The notes: generated by a model from the letters alone, not told the origin. A stretch of 12,158 nucleotides of DNA from Planctomycetota bacterium (GCA_029777755.1 JAKORQ010000298.1:1-12158), one strand, 5' to 3'; positions 6,128-12,158 are shown, counted from the stretch's first letter. Numbers and translations: made by a program.

Positions 6128-7486
6128 ATGCTGAGCACCCCAATGAGCTCTGGGCGAGAGACGAAGATGCGCACTCCTGAGGGCGCAGGCATCGATCTTA
6201 GCTTGTGGGAAAAGATCCTGAACGCTGTCAGGTCGCAGCATCCCAGCCTGAATCGCCTCTGGTTCGACCAGCTTGTCCCGTGCAGCTTCTCCAACGGCGT
6301 GATCCAGGTCCAGACGCAGACGCCGGCCCAGTTGAGCTTCTGCCAGACGCAGTGCCAGCAGCCGTTCACGCAGGCGGCGCAGGCCGTCACGGGGCGGCTG
6401 GTGGCGGTCAGGTTTGTGTGTGACAACATCCCAGCCGGCGGTGTGTTCAACGAGGGGGATCAGCCGCACCCGCTCAATCCTGACTACGTCTTTGAGAATT
6501 TCGTCACCGGCCCGTGCAATCGGCTGCCCCACGCCGCGTCGCTGGCGGTGGCGGAACAGCCCGGCAAGGCATACAACCCGCTATTCATCCACGGCGGAGT
6601 GGGGCTGGGCAAGACGCACCTGCTGCAGGCGATCTGCCAGAAGGTGCTGGAGCGGCAGGGGGACGCCCGCATTCTCTACCTGTCCTGTGACAGCTTCATC
6701 AACCAGTTCATGAGCGCCATCGAGTCAGGCGACATGAACCAGTTCCGCTATCGCTATCGCCAGGTGGACATGCTGGTGATCGACGATATCCACTTCCTGG
6801 CCGGCCGCGACAGGACGCAGGAAGAGTTCTTCCATACGTTCAACACGCTCTACCAGAACCACAAGCAGATCATCCTCTCGGCTGACTGCCCGCCCAGTGA
6901 GATTCCCGAGCTGGAGGAGCGGCTGGTGAGCCGCTTCAACTGGGGCCTGGTGGCGCGCATCGACAAGCCCTGCTACGAGACGCGCGTGGCCATCCTGCAC
7001 AAGAAGGCACGCATCCGCGGGCTGCATCTCAATGACGATGTGGTCTGCTACGTTGCCCAGAAGATCGACACCAATACGCGCGAGCTGGAGGGAGCGATCA
7101 CCAAGCTGCAGGGCATGGGCATGCTCAACGGCGGCAAGATCGACCTGGAGCTGGCCAAGGCCGCCCTCGGGGATAACGACACGCCCGAGCAGAAGCTGAT
7201 CACCATCCAGCAGATACTGGATATCGTGACGAAGTTCTACAATGTGCGCCCGGCCGACCTCCAGGGGAAGAAGCGCCACAAGAGCATCGCCTTCCCGCGG
7301 CAGATCTGCATGTTCCTGGCCCGCAAGTACACGCGGTATTCCCTGGAGGAGATCGGCCGCTATTTCGGTGGCCGGGACCACACCACCGTCCTGCATGCCG
7401 TGCGAACGGTTGGCGACAATATCAAGACCGACAAGGAAGTCGCCAGCCAGATCGCGCAGCTCGAGTCACAACTGACCAACTCGTAA
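6128..7486 (+). CDS. dnaA: Chromosomal replication initiator protein DnaA
   Basis: A 452-residue DnaA, the AAA+ ATPase that opens oriC. Domain I is at about residues 24-98 (LWEKILNAVRSQ, then WFDQLVP). A very short domain II (about 100-117) is followed by the AAA+ core: Walker A GGVGLGKT (156-163), Walker B LVIDDIHF (216-223) and the ERLVSRF segment (264-270). Domain IV carries the DnaA-box recognition signature around GRDHTTVLHA (415-424). The start is uncertain: ATG at 6128, 6143 and 6167 are all in frame before domain I, and none has an ideal Shine-Dalgarno. dnaN, gyrB or recF do not flank it; UDG is upstream and an epimerase converges downstream. The 256-nt upstream gap (5872-6127) shows no gene and no consensus DnaA box (TTATNCACA) on either strand. 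Confidence 0.97.
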   Translation: MLSTPMSSGRETKMRTPEGAGIDLSLWEKILNAVRSQHPSLNRLWFDQLVPCSFSNGVIQVQTQTPAQLSFCQTQCQQPFTQAAQAVTGRLVAVRFVCDNIPAGGVFNEGDQPHPLNPDYVFENFVTGPCNRLPHAASLAVAEQPGKAYNPLFIHGGVGLGKTHLLQAICQKVLERQGDARILYLSCDSFINQFMSAIESGDMNQFRYRYRQVDMLVIDDIHFLAGRDRTQEEFFHTFNTLYQNHKQIILSADCPPSEIPELEERLVSRFNWGLVARIDKPCYETRVAILHKKARIRGLHLNDDVVCYVAQKIDTNTRELEGAITKLQGMGMLNGGKIDLELAKAALGDNDTPEQKLITIQQILDIVTKFYNVRPADLQGKKRHKSIAFPRQICMFLARKYTRYSLEEIGRYFGGRDHTTVLHAVRTVGDNIKTDKEVASQIAQLESQLTNS

Positions 7487-7514
7487 AACCGACGTGGCGC
7501 AAGAAATGGAGCGC

Positions 7515-7549
7515 CAAAAGAAAATGGCAGCGGCTGGTCGCCGCTGCCA
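7515..7549 (-). terminator. Intrinsic terminator of the epimerase gene, shared with convergent dnaA
   Basis: A perfect 9-bp stem (TGGCAGCGG at 7525-7533 with CCGCTGCCA at 7541-7549) and 7-nt loop. On the minus strand it is followed by TTTTCTTTT, a strong Rho-independent signal 31 nt after the epimerase stop. On the plus strand the tail is weak. A smaller hairpin TGGCGC/GCGCCA (7495-7516) lies just after the dnaA stop and may assist termination in that direction. Confidence 0.8.
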
Positions 7550-7579
7550 GTTCGTTTCAGGATCTGGTTCGTTCCTGCG

Positions 7580-8101
7580 CTACTTAAAGTCTTTCAGCAG
7601 GGGCGCCTTTTCATCCCTGGGCGAAAGTACCGGGGAAGGCTTGGAGTACCACTCGGCCGGCAGGCCCAGTTCCGGGTCATCCCAACGGACGCCTTTCTCA
7701 TCGGTCGGGTCATACTCCTGGTCCAGCAGATACATCAGTACGACGTCGGTATCGCCGTAAAAACCGTGGAAGATACCCGGCGGGATGACCAGGGTCTGGG
7801 GGGCATCTTCCCGCAGCGGAACGGTGATGGCCTTGCGGTAGGTGGGAGACTGGGGGCGATTGTCAACCAGGCCTACGGTCACCTGGCCGGCGACGATGTG
7901 CCAGTAGTCGGTCTGCCGCTGGTGTATATGCAGACCGCGCAATACACCCTTCTTCGAACGAGAAACGTTCCACTGCACCCAGGGGTTGGGGTGATTCAGC
8001 CAACTGGCGCGGAACGCCTCGCAAAATGAACCGCGTGAATCCTCGAAACGTTTGAGGGTGATCAGCTTCACGCCCGCAATCGACAGTTCGGTGCTCTCCA
8101 T
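7580..8101 (-). CDS. dTDP-4-dehydrorhamnose 3,5-epimerase-like cupin (RmlC family)
   Basis: A 173-residue RmlC-type cupin. Family landmarks appear in order: F-EDSRGSF (19-26), NVSRSKKGVLRGLHIH (45-60) with the catalytic-type His at 58, LVDNR-QSPTY (78-88), IPPGIFHGF (106-114), and EYDP...RWDDP (129-143), which supplies the Tyr and Asp expected of the active site. The Lys that normally follows the GLH motif in RmlC (KLV) is not present; the matching stretch reads DYWHIV. The substrate may therefore differ from dTDP-4-keto-6-deoxyglucose. The ATG at 8101 matches the usual family N-terminus; a TTG at 8140 would overlap the promoter. No Shine-Dalgarno precedes the ATG. No rmlA, B or D is adjacent. 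Family is confident, reaction less so. Confidence 0.82.
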   Translation of the reverse strand: MESTELSIAGVKLITLKRFEDSRGSFCEAFRASWLNHPNPWVQWNVSRSKKGVLRGLHIHQRQTDYWHIVAGQVTVGLVDNRPQSPTYRKAITVPLREDAPQTLVIPPGIFHGFYGDTDVVLMYLLDQEYDPTDEKGVRWDDPELGLPAEWYSKPSPVLSPRDEKAPLLKDFK

Positions 8102-8112
8102 GATTGGCAGGG

Positions 8113-8140
8113 AGTATACGAACTGCCGGCCGGCTTCCAA
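8113..8140 (-). promoter_or_regulatory. Candidate promoter of the epimerase gene, implying a near-leaderless mRNA
   Basis: On the minus strand TTGGAA (8135-8140, 4/6), a 16-nt spacer and TATACT (8113-8118, 5/6). The ATG at 8101 lies 11 nt after the -10, so the transcript would start only a few nucleotides before the coding region. This agrees with the missing Shine-Dalgarno. Confidence 0.45.
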
Positions 8141-8228
8141 GGTACACGAAGGATGCGAATTTGCGAATTGCAGCTATGAATTCATGAAGGGTCTTGCTTC
8201 TATAGGCAAAGGCAGGCTTCCGAATCCC

Positions 8229-8711
8229 TCAGAGGAGTACCTTCAGTGAGTCCTTGTAGCTGTTAAGCAGGCTGGCGAACTGCTCGGTGAAGACGAAGTT
8301 GTGCTCGGGGAACTGCATGCCGCTCATGTTCTGGTCAATATGGCTGAACATGATCTCCATCTCGGCCACGAGATCTTCGCCGACCGTCACTGTGCCGGAG
8401 GTCGCGGCCCCGTGCTCGGCCATCTGGTCGATGCGGGCGTTGAAGGTGAGCGTCTCCCCGGGGCGAACGAGCCGGTGGAAGGTGGCCCTGCTGATCTTGG
8501 CAAGGATAACCTTCTCGGCAAAGTCGTTCGCCTGGCCCACGAGGATGCCGGCGGTCTGCGCCATGCCCTCGATGATCAGGCTGTGGGGCACGATCGGGAA
8601 GTCCGGATACAGGTCGTGTAGATGCTCCTCGGCCAGCGATACGTTCTTGATCGCCGTGGCCGACTTTCTCGGCTCAAAGGCGGTGAACTTGTCGATCCAG
8701 ATCCAGCGCAT
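8229..8711 (-). CDS. FabZ-like hotdog-fold protein lacking the catalytic His
   Basis: A 160-residue FabA/FabZ-type hotdog protein, third gene of a minus-strand unit. It aligns with the first gene of the unit: VSLAEEHLHDLYPDFPIVP (24-42) against VSLAEEYLADHFPTFPVLP, then SLIIEGMAQTAGIL. FabZ enzymes dehydrate 3-hydroxyacyl-ACP with a His in HFPG.P and a Glu 14 residues later. Here the Glu is present (E48) but the His position is Leu (L34) and the Gly of PGV is His (H43). It may be inactive, structural, use a nearby His (30, 32 or 43), or act as a thioesterase-like or binding subunit. The rest of the fold, including ISRATFHRLVRPGETL in the central strands, looks intact, so this is not a decaying gene. 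It starts 33 nt after the ACP stop with no clear Shine-Dalgarno. Confidence 0.82.
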   Translation of the reverse strand: MRWIWIDKFTAFEPRKSATAIKNVSLAEEHLHDLYPDFPIVPHSLIIEGMAQTAGILVGQANDFAEKVILAKISRATFHRLVRPGETLTFNARIDQMAEHGAATSGTVTVGEDLVAEMEIMFSHIDQNMSGMQFPEHNFVFTEQFASLLNSYKDSLKVLL

Positions 8712-8744
8712 CAGGCAAAACGGGGCGCAAGAAGCCTCCGCCGA

Positions 8745-9128
8745 TCACTTGTTCTCGTTGAGCTTGCTCTCGATGTAGTTGATCACCGTGGTGACGGTGA
8801 AGCGGATGTTGTTCACATCCGGATCGGTTTCCAGTGCCGACAGGTCGACATGCGGCATGCGCTTCTTGAGCTCCGCCAGGCCATCGGGAGTGACCTTGCC
8901 ATCCTTCACGTAGGCGGGATTGGTGAAGATGTCCTCAGGGAACATCTCGCCGCGGGGAATCTTGATACCGAAGGCCTTCTCCAGGCGGAAGACGATATCG
9001 AGGAAGTCGATACTTTCGGCTCCGAGATCATCACGCAGCTTGGCATCGAGTGTCACGTCCTCATCGTCCACCCCGAGGGCGTCCACAAGCACATCTTTCA
9101 CCTTCTCGTAGATCTCGTCGCGCGTCAT
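8745..9128 (-). CDS. Enlarged acyl carrier protein, AcpXL-like core
   Basis: A 127-residue acidic carrier protein; ordinary ACPs have about 78 residues. Helix I (4-18) leads to DDLGAESIDFLDIV (33-46), in which S39 is the expected phosphopantetheine attachment site (canonical GADSLD). The following FRLEKAFGIKIPRGEMF resembles AcpXL, the special ACP that carries very-long-chain acyl groups for lipid A in rhizobia (I recall its FLDIVF and FGIKIP motifs). An insertion of about 45 residues (60-105) precedes the last helix FTVTTVINYIESKL. The ATG at 9128 has AAGGAG 12 nt upstream. It sits 45 nt after the first FabZ-like gene and 33 nt before the second, so the three are probably one operon. It should serve a dedicated fatty-acyl or polyketide-like process rather than general synthesis. 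Confidence 0.87.
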   Translation of the reverse strand: MTRDEIYEKVKDVLVDALGVDDEDVTLDAKLRDDLGAESIDFLDIVFRLEKAFGIKIPRGEMFPEDIFTNPAYVKDGKVTPDGLAELKKRMPHVDLSALETDPDVNNIRFTVTTVINYIESKLNENK

Positions 9129-9173
9129 CTGTGTGCAAAGCTCCTTCTATTGTCCAGAGGGGTATTGTCAGAG

Positions 9174-9674
9174 TTAGCCAAGCTTTTGCAAGGTGGTTGT
9201 TCTACCAAGACTTGCGGCCAACAGCGACCAGCGTCTGCGGTTCTGCTCGCGAAGTTTGCCGTCCACCTCTTCCATGGCCGGATCCCGCCAGGAGAGACAG
9301 AAGTACGAAATCTCGATTCTTGCTGAGATCGCCTGCCGGTCTCCTACGTTTCCCGTGATCTTGAATACGCCGCCGGTCTCCAGCGTCTTGCTGAGCTCGG
9401 CCTCGATGCGAAGCTGATTGCCGGGAGCGACGAAATGGCCGTACTTAACGTTCCTCGCTTCCTTCAGCACCGCCATGGAGCAGGCGAAATCGCTGCGGTG
9501 GTGCAGCAGCCAGCCGGCCGCCTGCGTGGCAGCCTCCAGCATCATTACCCCGGGCAGAACCGGGAATGTCGGGAAGTGATCCGCAAGATACTCCTCCGCC
9601 AGCGAAACCTGCTTGATAGCGACGATTCGCGTGTCGGAGATCTCTTCAATGCGGTCGATGAGATTGAACTTCAC
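9174..9674 (-). CDS. 3-hydroxyacyl-ACP dehydratase, FabZ-like (His/Glu dyad present)
   Basis: First gene of the FabZ-ACP-FabZ unit, 166 residues from a GTG at 9674. It should dehydrate (3R)-hydroxyacyl-ACP to trans-2-enoyl-ACP. ADHFPTFPVLPGVMMLEAATQAAG (31-54) supplies the catalytic pair H33 and E47 with the normal 14-residue spacing. Later segments (LKEARNVKYGHFVAPGNQLRIEAEL) match the central hotdog strands. The reading frame stays open up to 9827, but the upstream part is Pro/Arg-rich, has no FabZ similarity and runs into the repeat, so I chose the GTG just before KFNLIDRIEEI, which aligns with the N-terminus of the paralogue. No Shine-Dalgarno precedes it, but a -10-like hexamer lies 7 nt upstream. 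Fatty-acid, hopanoid-independent lipid or other acyl product cannot be decided; no ketosynthase or reductase is adjacent. Confidence 0.85.
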   Translation of the reverse strand: MKFNLIDRIEEISDTRIVAIKQVSLAEEYLADHFPTFPVLPGVMMLEAATQAAGWLLHHRSDFACSMAVLKEARNVKYGHFVAPGNQLRIEAELSKTLETGGVFKITGNVGDRQAISARIEISYFCLSWRDPAMEEVDGKLREQNRRRWSLLAASLGRTTTLQKLG

Positions 9675-9681
9675 AGGGGAA

Positions 9682-9710
9682 TTTCTAGCGATACGCTGCG
9701 CGTTGTGCAA
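9682..9710 (-). promoter_or_regulatory. Candidate promoter of the FabZ-ACP-FabZ unit
   Basis: Minus strand TTGCAC (9705-9710), 17-nt spacer, TAGAAA (9682-9687, 4/6). The GTG start lies 7 nt after the -10, which would give a leaderless transcript. The -35 match is poor (3/6). Confidence 0.3.
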
Positions 9711-9765
9711 GGCGACAGGCCCGGCGCGGGCAGGTACAGGGGATAGCGAGAGTCGCGTATCGGTC

Positions 9766-9976
9766 CGTTCCACCCGAGGTGGCGAGGGTGGTCTTCCGCC
9801 CGCGGGAGGTGAGGCGCTCCTCGACAAACATGCGGACCCAGAGCCAGAGAAACCGGAGGACGTACGTCACAAGGCGACGAAGTAACCGATTAACCTCTCG
9901 ACGCCGGTCAATGTGAATGCTACTGGGGCATACTTCTGCCAATTCGAAGTCCCGGGCCTACAGGCTAAGCCGCTGC
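9766..9976 (+). repeat. Intergenic repeat, copy C
   Basis: About 211 nt, in the same orientation as copies A and B near 2167-2464. It shares the 16-nt exact block (9795-9810) with copy B, plus CCTCGAC, CAGAGCCAG, CCGGTCAA, GGCGAC-like segments and the terminal AAGCCGCTGC. At its left end it has a perfect CCACC/GGTGG inverted repeat (9770-9782). It fills the middle of the divergent gap between the FabZ-ACP-FabZ unit and the SRAP gene (9675-10071). An open frame on the minus strand crosses it, but it is not conserved in copies A or B, which carry frame-breaking indels. No coding function is supported. Confidence 0.75.
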
Positions 9977-10056
9977 CCCTGAATTTGAGCACCTCCAGGC
10001 GAGATGCGGCGAGGATTCGATCGATTCGGGGGCTTTCCCGGCTTCAGGTACCGATC

Positions 10057-10062
10057 AATAAT
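10057..10062 (+). promoter_or_regulatory. Candidate -10 element of the SRAP gene
   Basis: AATAAT (5/6) lies 9 nt before the GTG start; no good -35 is visible 16-18 nt upstream. If used, the mRNA would have almost no leader, in line with the missing Shine-Dalgarno. Confidence 0.25.
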
Positions 10063-10071
10063 TAACAGACC

Positions 10072-10761
10072 GTGTGTGGCCGATTTACATTACTGGATCT
10101 CGCTGACTTCATTGCCCTCTTCCCCTGGGTTGCGCCGCCGGAGCAGTTTGCGCCGCGCTACAACATCGCGCCATCGCAGCCAATCCTGATGCTCTCCAAC
10201 CTCGGCGGGGGGATGCTGGATCACGCCATCTGGGGTTTTTTACCCAACTGGGCAAAAGGCGGGCCGGATCAGGCAAAGCCGCTGATCAATGCCCGGGCGG
10301 AGACGGTTGCCCATCGGCCGGCCTTTCGCACCGCCGTGCGCTATCACCGCTGCATCATCCCCGCCAGCGGGTTCTATGAATGGAAGCAGACCTCTTCCGG
10401 CAGGCAGCCGTACTACATCACCCTTGCCGATGGAAAACCGATGCTGATGGCCGGCCTGTGGGAAGACTCCCACGACGGTGCTGGCGGCGAAATCCGCACT
10501 GCGTGCGTGATCACCACGGCGGCCAGCGAGTCCATGCGCGAACTGCACCATCGCATGCCGGCGATCCTCACGCCGGAAGACGCCATACGCTGGGTGAAGG
10601 CGCCCGACTCCGACGCTCTTTCCCTGACGGAAATGCTCGCCCCCAGCGGGCAGGAGTTCACCAAGACTCCGGTGAGCCGGCTGGTGAACAGTCCCGCAAA
10701 TGACACCAAGGAGTGCATCGAGCCGATGCCGAGCGACGATGAGCCGACGCTGTTTGGCTGA
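10072..10761 (+). CDS. SRAP-domain protein, abasic-site DNA-protein crosslinking (YedK/HMCES family)
   Basis: A 229-residue SOS-response-associated peptidase family protein. These proteins use Cys2, exposed when Met1 is removed, to form a thiazolidine crosslink with abasic sites in single-stranded DNA and protect them during replication. The sequence starts MCGRFTL, with C2 in place, then PRYNIAPSQ. N73 lies in NARAET, E103 in GFYEWK and H160 in HHRMP (159-163), so every catalytic residue is present. GLWE and ITTAASESM are further family motifs. The start codon is GTG at 10072; the requirement for Cys at position 2 fixes this start. It stands alone, divergent from the FabZ unit and convergent with proA (23 bp between their ends). 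No LexA-type operator was recognised upstream. Confidence 0.95.
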   Translation: MCGRFTLLDLADFIALFPWVAPPEQFAPRYNIAPSQPILMLSNLGGGMLDHAIWGFLPNWAKGGPDQAKPLINARAETVAHRPAFRTAVRYHRCIIPASGFYEWKQTSSGRQPYYITLADGKPMLMAGLWEDSHDGAGGEIRTACVITTAASESMRELHHRMPAILTPEDAIRWVKAPDSDALSLTEMLAPSGQEFTKTPVSRLVNSPANDTKECIEPMPSDDEPTLFG

Positions 10762-10784
10762 TTACCTTGCGGGATCTGTCCGCC

Positions 10785-12053
10785 TCAGCGGCAATGGCCG
10801 TTGCCGGTCACGATCCACTTGGTGGTGGTGAGGTCGGCCGCACCCATCGGGCCGCGTGCGTGCAGCTTGTCGGTGCTGATTCCAATCTCCGCACCCAGAC
10901 CATACTCGCCGCCGTCGGCGAAACGTGTGCTGGCGTTGACCATAACGCTGCCCGAGTCCACATCGCGGGTGAACTGCTCCGCCTTGCGGATGTCGCTGGT
11001 AAGGATGGCATCGGTGTGGTGCGAGCCATGGCGGTTGATGTGCTCGATCGCTTCCTCGATCGAGTCAACCACCTTCACGCCCACGACCAGCGAGAGATAC
11101 TCGGTGTCCCAATCCTCATCCGTAGCCGGCCTGGCGGACGGATACAGCTTCCTGGTTGCCTCGTCGCCGCGGATCTCCACCCCGGCCTTTGCCAGGTCCT
11201 CACAGACGGCCGGCAGCAGCCGCGGGGCGGCATCGATGTGGAACAGCAGATGCTCCACCGCATTGCAGACCGCGCCGCCAGGGTAGCTGGTCTTGGCGTT
11301 GACGCAGACCTTGCGGACCATCTCTTCCATCCCCTCGGTCGCCGAGTCGATGTAAATGTGGCAGTTGCCGGTAAAGTGCTTGAGGACGGGGATTGTCGAT
11401 TCCTTGACGACAGCGCGGATGAGCGACTCGCCGCCGCGCGGGATCACCAGGTCGATGTAGCGATCTTGCTTCAGGATCACGGGAACCAGCGCTCGATCGG
11501 TCGTCTCGACGAACTGCACGGCGTGCTCGTTCACGCCGGCTGACCTGAGGGCATCGCGAATGATGGTGACGATCGCCTGGTTGGAGTGGAATGCCTCCTT
11601 GCCGCCGCGCAGGATCACCGCGTTGCCGCTCTTGATGCACAGGGCGGCCGCGTCGGAAGTCACGTTAGGGCGGGATTCGTAGAAGAACAGCACCACTCCC
11701 AGCGGTACGCGCATGCGGGTGATGCGCAGGCCATTGGGACGCACATAGCCCTCGAGCACCTGGCCGACCGGGTCGACCTGGCCGGCGATCTGCTCAACGC
11801 CGTCGGCCATGGCATTGACGCGCTTCTCGTTGAGCGTGAGGCGGGCGATAAGCGCCATCGACAGACCGGCTTTCTCCGCTTCCTTGAGGTCCTTCGCATT
11901 GGCCTCGATAAGGGCGGCCTGATTGGCGCGGATGGCACTGGCAATCTGCCGCAGGATGGACACCTTGGTTGCGCCATCCAGGCGTGCCAGGTCAAACGCG
12001 GCTTTGCGGGCGTTGGCGCCCAGTTGTTCTACGTAGCTGCTCAGGTCTGTCAT
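10785..12053 (-). CDS. proA: Gamma-glutamyl phosphate reductase (glutamate-5-semialdehyde dehydrogenase)
   Basis: A 422-residue ProA, usual length. It reduces gamma-glutamyl phosphate with NADPH to glutamate-5-semialdehyde, the second step of proline synthesis. Landmarks are PLGVVLFFYESRPNVTSDAAA (around the cofactor fold), SGNAVILRGGKEA, IPRGGESLIRAVVKEST, HFTGNCHIYID, the nucleophile C263 in AVCNAVEHLL, and the C-terminal ASTRFADGGEYGLGAEIGIST. The segment before the Cys reads YPGGAVC, about two residues longer than the RPGVC form I know from enterobacteria. The ATG at 12053 has GGAG with an 11-nt spacer. proB (glutamate 5-kinase), often adjacent, is not seen here; it could lie elsewhere. 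The gene converges with the SRAP gene and no clear terminator fits in the 23-bp gap. Confidence 0.97.
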   Translation of the reverse strand: MTDLSSYVEQLGANARKAAFDLARLDGATKVSILRQIASAIRANQAALIEANAKDLKEAEKAGLSMALIARLTLNEKRVNAMADGVEQIAGQVDPVGQVLEGYVRPNGLRITRMRVPLGVVLFFYESRPNVTSDAAALCIKSGNAVILRGGKEAFHSNQAIVTIIRDALRSAGVNEHAVQFVETTDRALVPVILKQDRYIDLVIPRGGESLIRAVVKESTIPVLKHFTGNCHIYIDSATEGMEEMVRKVCVNAKTSYPGGAVCNAVEHLLFHIDAAPRLLPAVCEDLAKAGVEIRGDEATRKLYPSARPATDEDWDTEYLSLVVGVKVVDSIEEAIEHINRHGSHHTDAILTSDIRKAEQFTRDVDSGSVMVNASTRFADGGEYGLGAEIGISTDKLHARGPMGAADLTTTKWIVTGNGHCR

Positions 12054-12081
12054 CGTGTTTCGTGCTCCAGGAAAGTGTCGG

Positions 12082-12116
12082 ATTATAGCGTCAAATGCAC
12101 GGTGGGGAATGCACGG
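12082..12116 (-). promoter_or_regulatory. proA promoter with a direct repeat over the -35 region
   Basis: A perfect TATAAT on the minus strand (12082-12087) would start transcription near 12075, leaving a leader of about 22 nt that includes the GGAG site. No consensus -35 is present. Instead two exact copies of CCGTGCATT (minus strand; 12094-12102 and 12108-12116), 14 bp apart, occupy that region, a layout expected of an activator or repressor site. Promoter call is fairly good; the regulator is unknown. Confidence 0.5.
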
Positions 12117-12158
12117 GCGGGGTGACTGGGAAAAGCAAAGACCACTGACAGTAGATTC

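Noticed and set aside
8102..8140. TTG start at 8140 for the epimerase
   Set aside because: It would add 13 residues absent from the family, has no ribosome-binding site and overlaps a plausible promoter.
8154..8185. Tandem TGCGAATT duplication followed by the palindrome ATGAATTCAT
   Set aside because: Short, with no nearby hairpin, T tract or gene start that would give it a role; could be chance in this A+T-richer gap.
9675..9827. Extension of the first FabZ gene to an upstream start at 9827
   Set aside because: The added residues are Pro/Arg-rich, unlike any FabZ N-terminus, and overlap repeat copy C; the GTG at 9674 aligns with the paralogue.
9685..9942. Minus-strand open frame across repeat copy C that could encode a small basic protein
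   Set aside because: Copies A and B have indels that break this frame, and no known family is recognisable; better explained as non-coding repeat.
10767..11543. Long plus-strand open frame opposite proA
   Set aside because: It lies wholly within the antisense of an unmistakable ProA and shows no protein family features.
1..12158. CRISPR arrays, prophage, transposase or toxin-antitoxin genes
   Set aside because: No regularly spaced short repeats, integrase, transposase or small paired ORFs with recognisable motifs were found on either strand.

Overview
The window looks like bacterial chromosome at roughly 60% G+C, holding mostly housekeeping genes in short transcription units on both strands. 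Several traits point to Planctomycetota or a close relative: a soluble Ser/Thr kinase beside ordinary metabolic genes, an enlarged acyl carrier protein between two FabZ-like genes, dnaA and rplU separated from their usual partners, several starts without a Shine-Dalgarno sequence, and diverged intergenic repeats. This placement is an inference from gene content, not from any search.

Layout. From 1 to 1393 (+): the 3' end of ribF, then nrnA. A tRNA-Gln(CUG) follows on the minus strand (1483-1553) with a terminator at 1445-1479. rplU (+, 1759-2070) has a recognisable promoter, a ribosome-binding site and its own terminator, and rpmA does not follow it. From 2131 to 2505 there is no gene but two copies of an interspersed repeat. 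On the minus strand come a Ser/Thr protein kinase (2506-3405) and an RbsC-type permease (3639-4829). A family 4 uracil-DNA glycosylase diverges from the permease (+, 4945-5871). dnaA (+, 6128-7486) follows and converges, through a shared hairpin terminator, on an RmlC-like epimerase (-, 7580-8101). A compact minus-strand unit FabZ-like / ACP / FabZ-like covers 9674 to 8229. A divergent intergenic region (9675-10071) holds the third repeat copy. An SRAP (YedK/HMCES) gene (+, 10072-10761) converges on proA (-, 10785-12053), whose promoter lies near the right edge.

How the genes relate. ribF and nrnA look co-transcribed, as in many infB-type operons. The three-gene acyl module is the clearest pathway unit: a FabZ with the His/Glu dyad, an ACP with an AcpXL-like core, and a second FabZ paralogue in which the catalytic His position is Leu. 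The UDG and SRAP proteins both deal with uracil or abasic damage but are not neighbours. The most unusual non-coding signal is the repeat family at 2167-2230, 2244-2464 and 9766-9976. Its copies are about 75% identical over the best 91 columns and keep a short hairpin. Three genes (epimerase, first FabZ, SRAP) have a -10-like hexamer 7 to 11 nt before the start and no Shine-Dalgarno, suggesting leaderless mRNAs. I saw no complete mobile element, prophage, CRISPR array or defence cassette.
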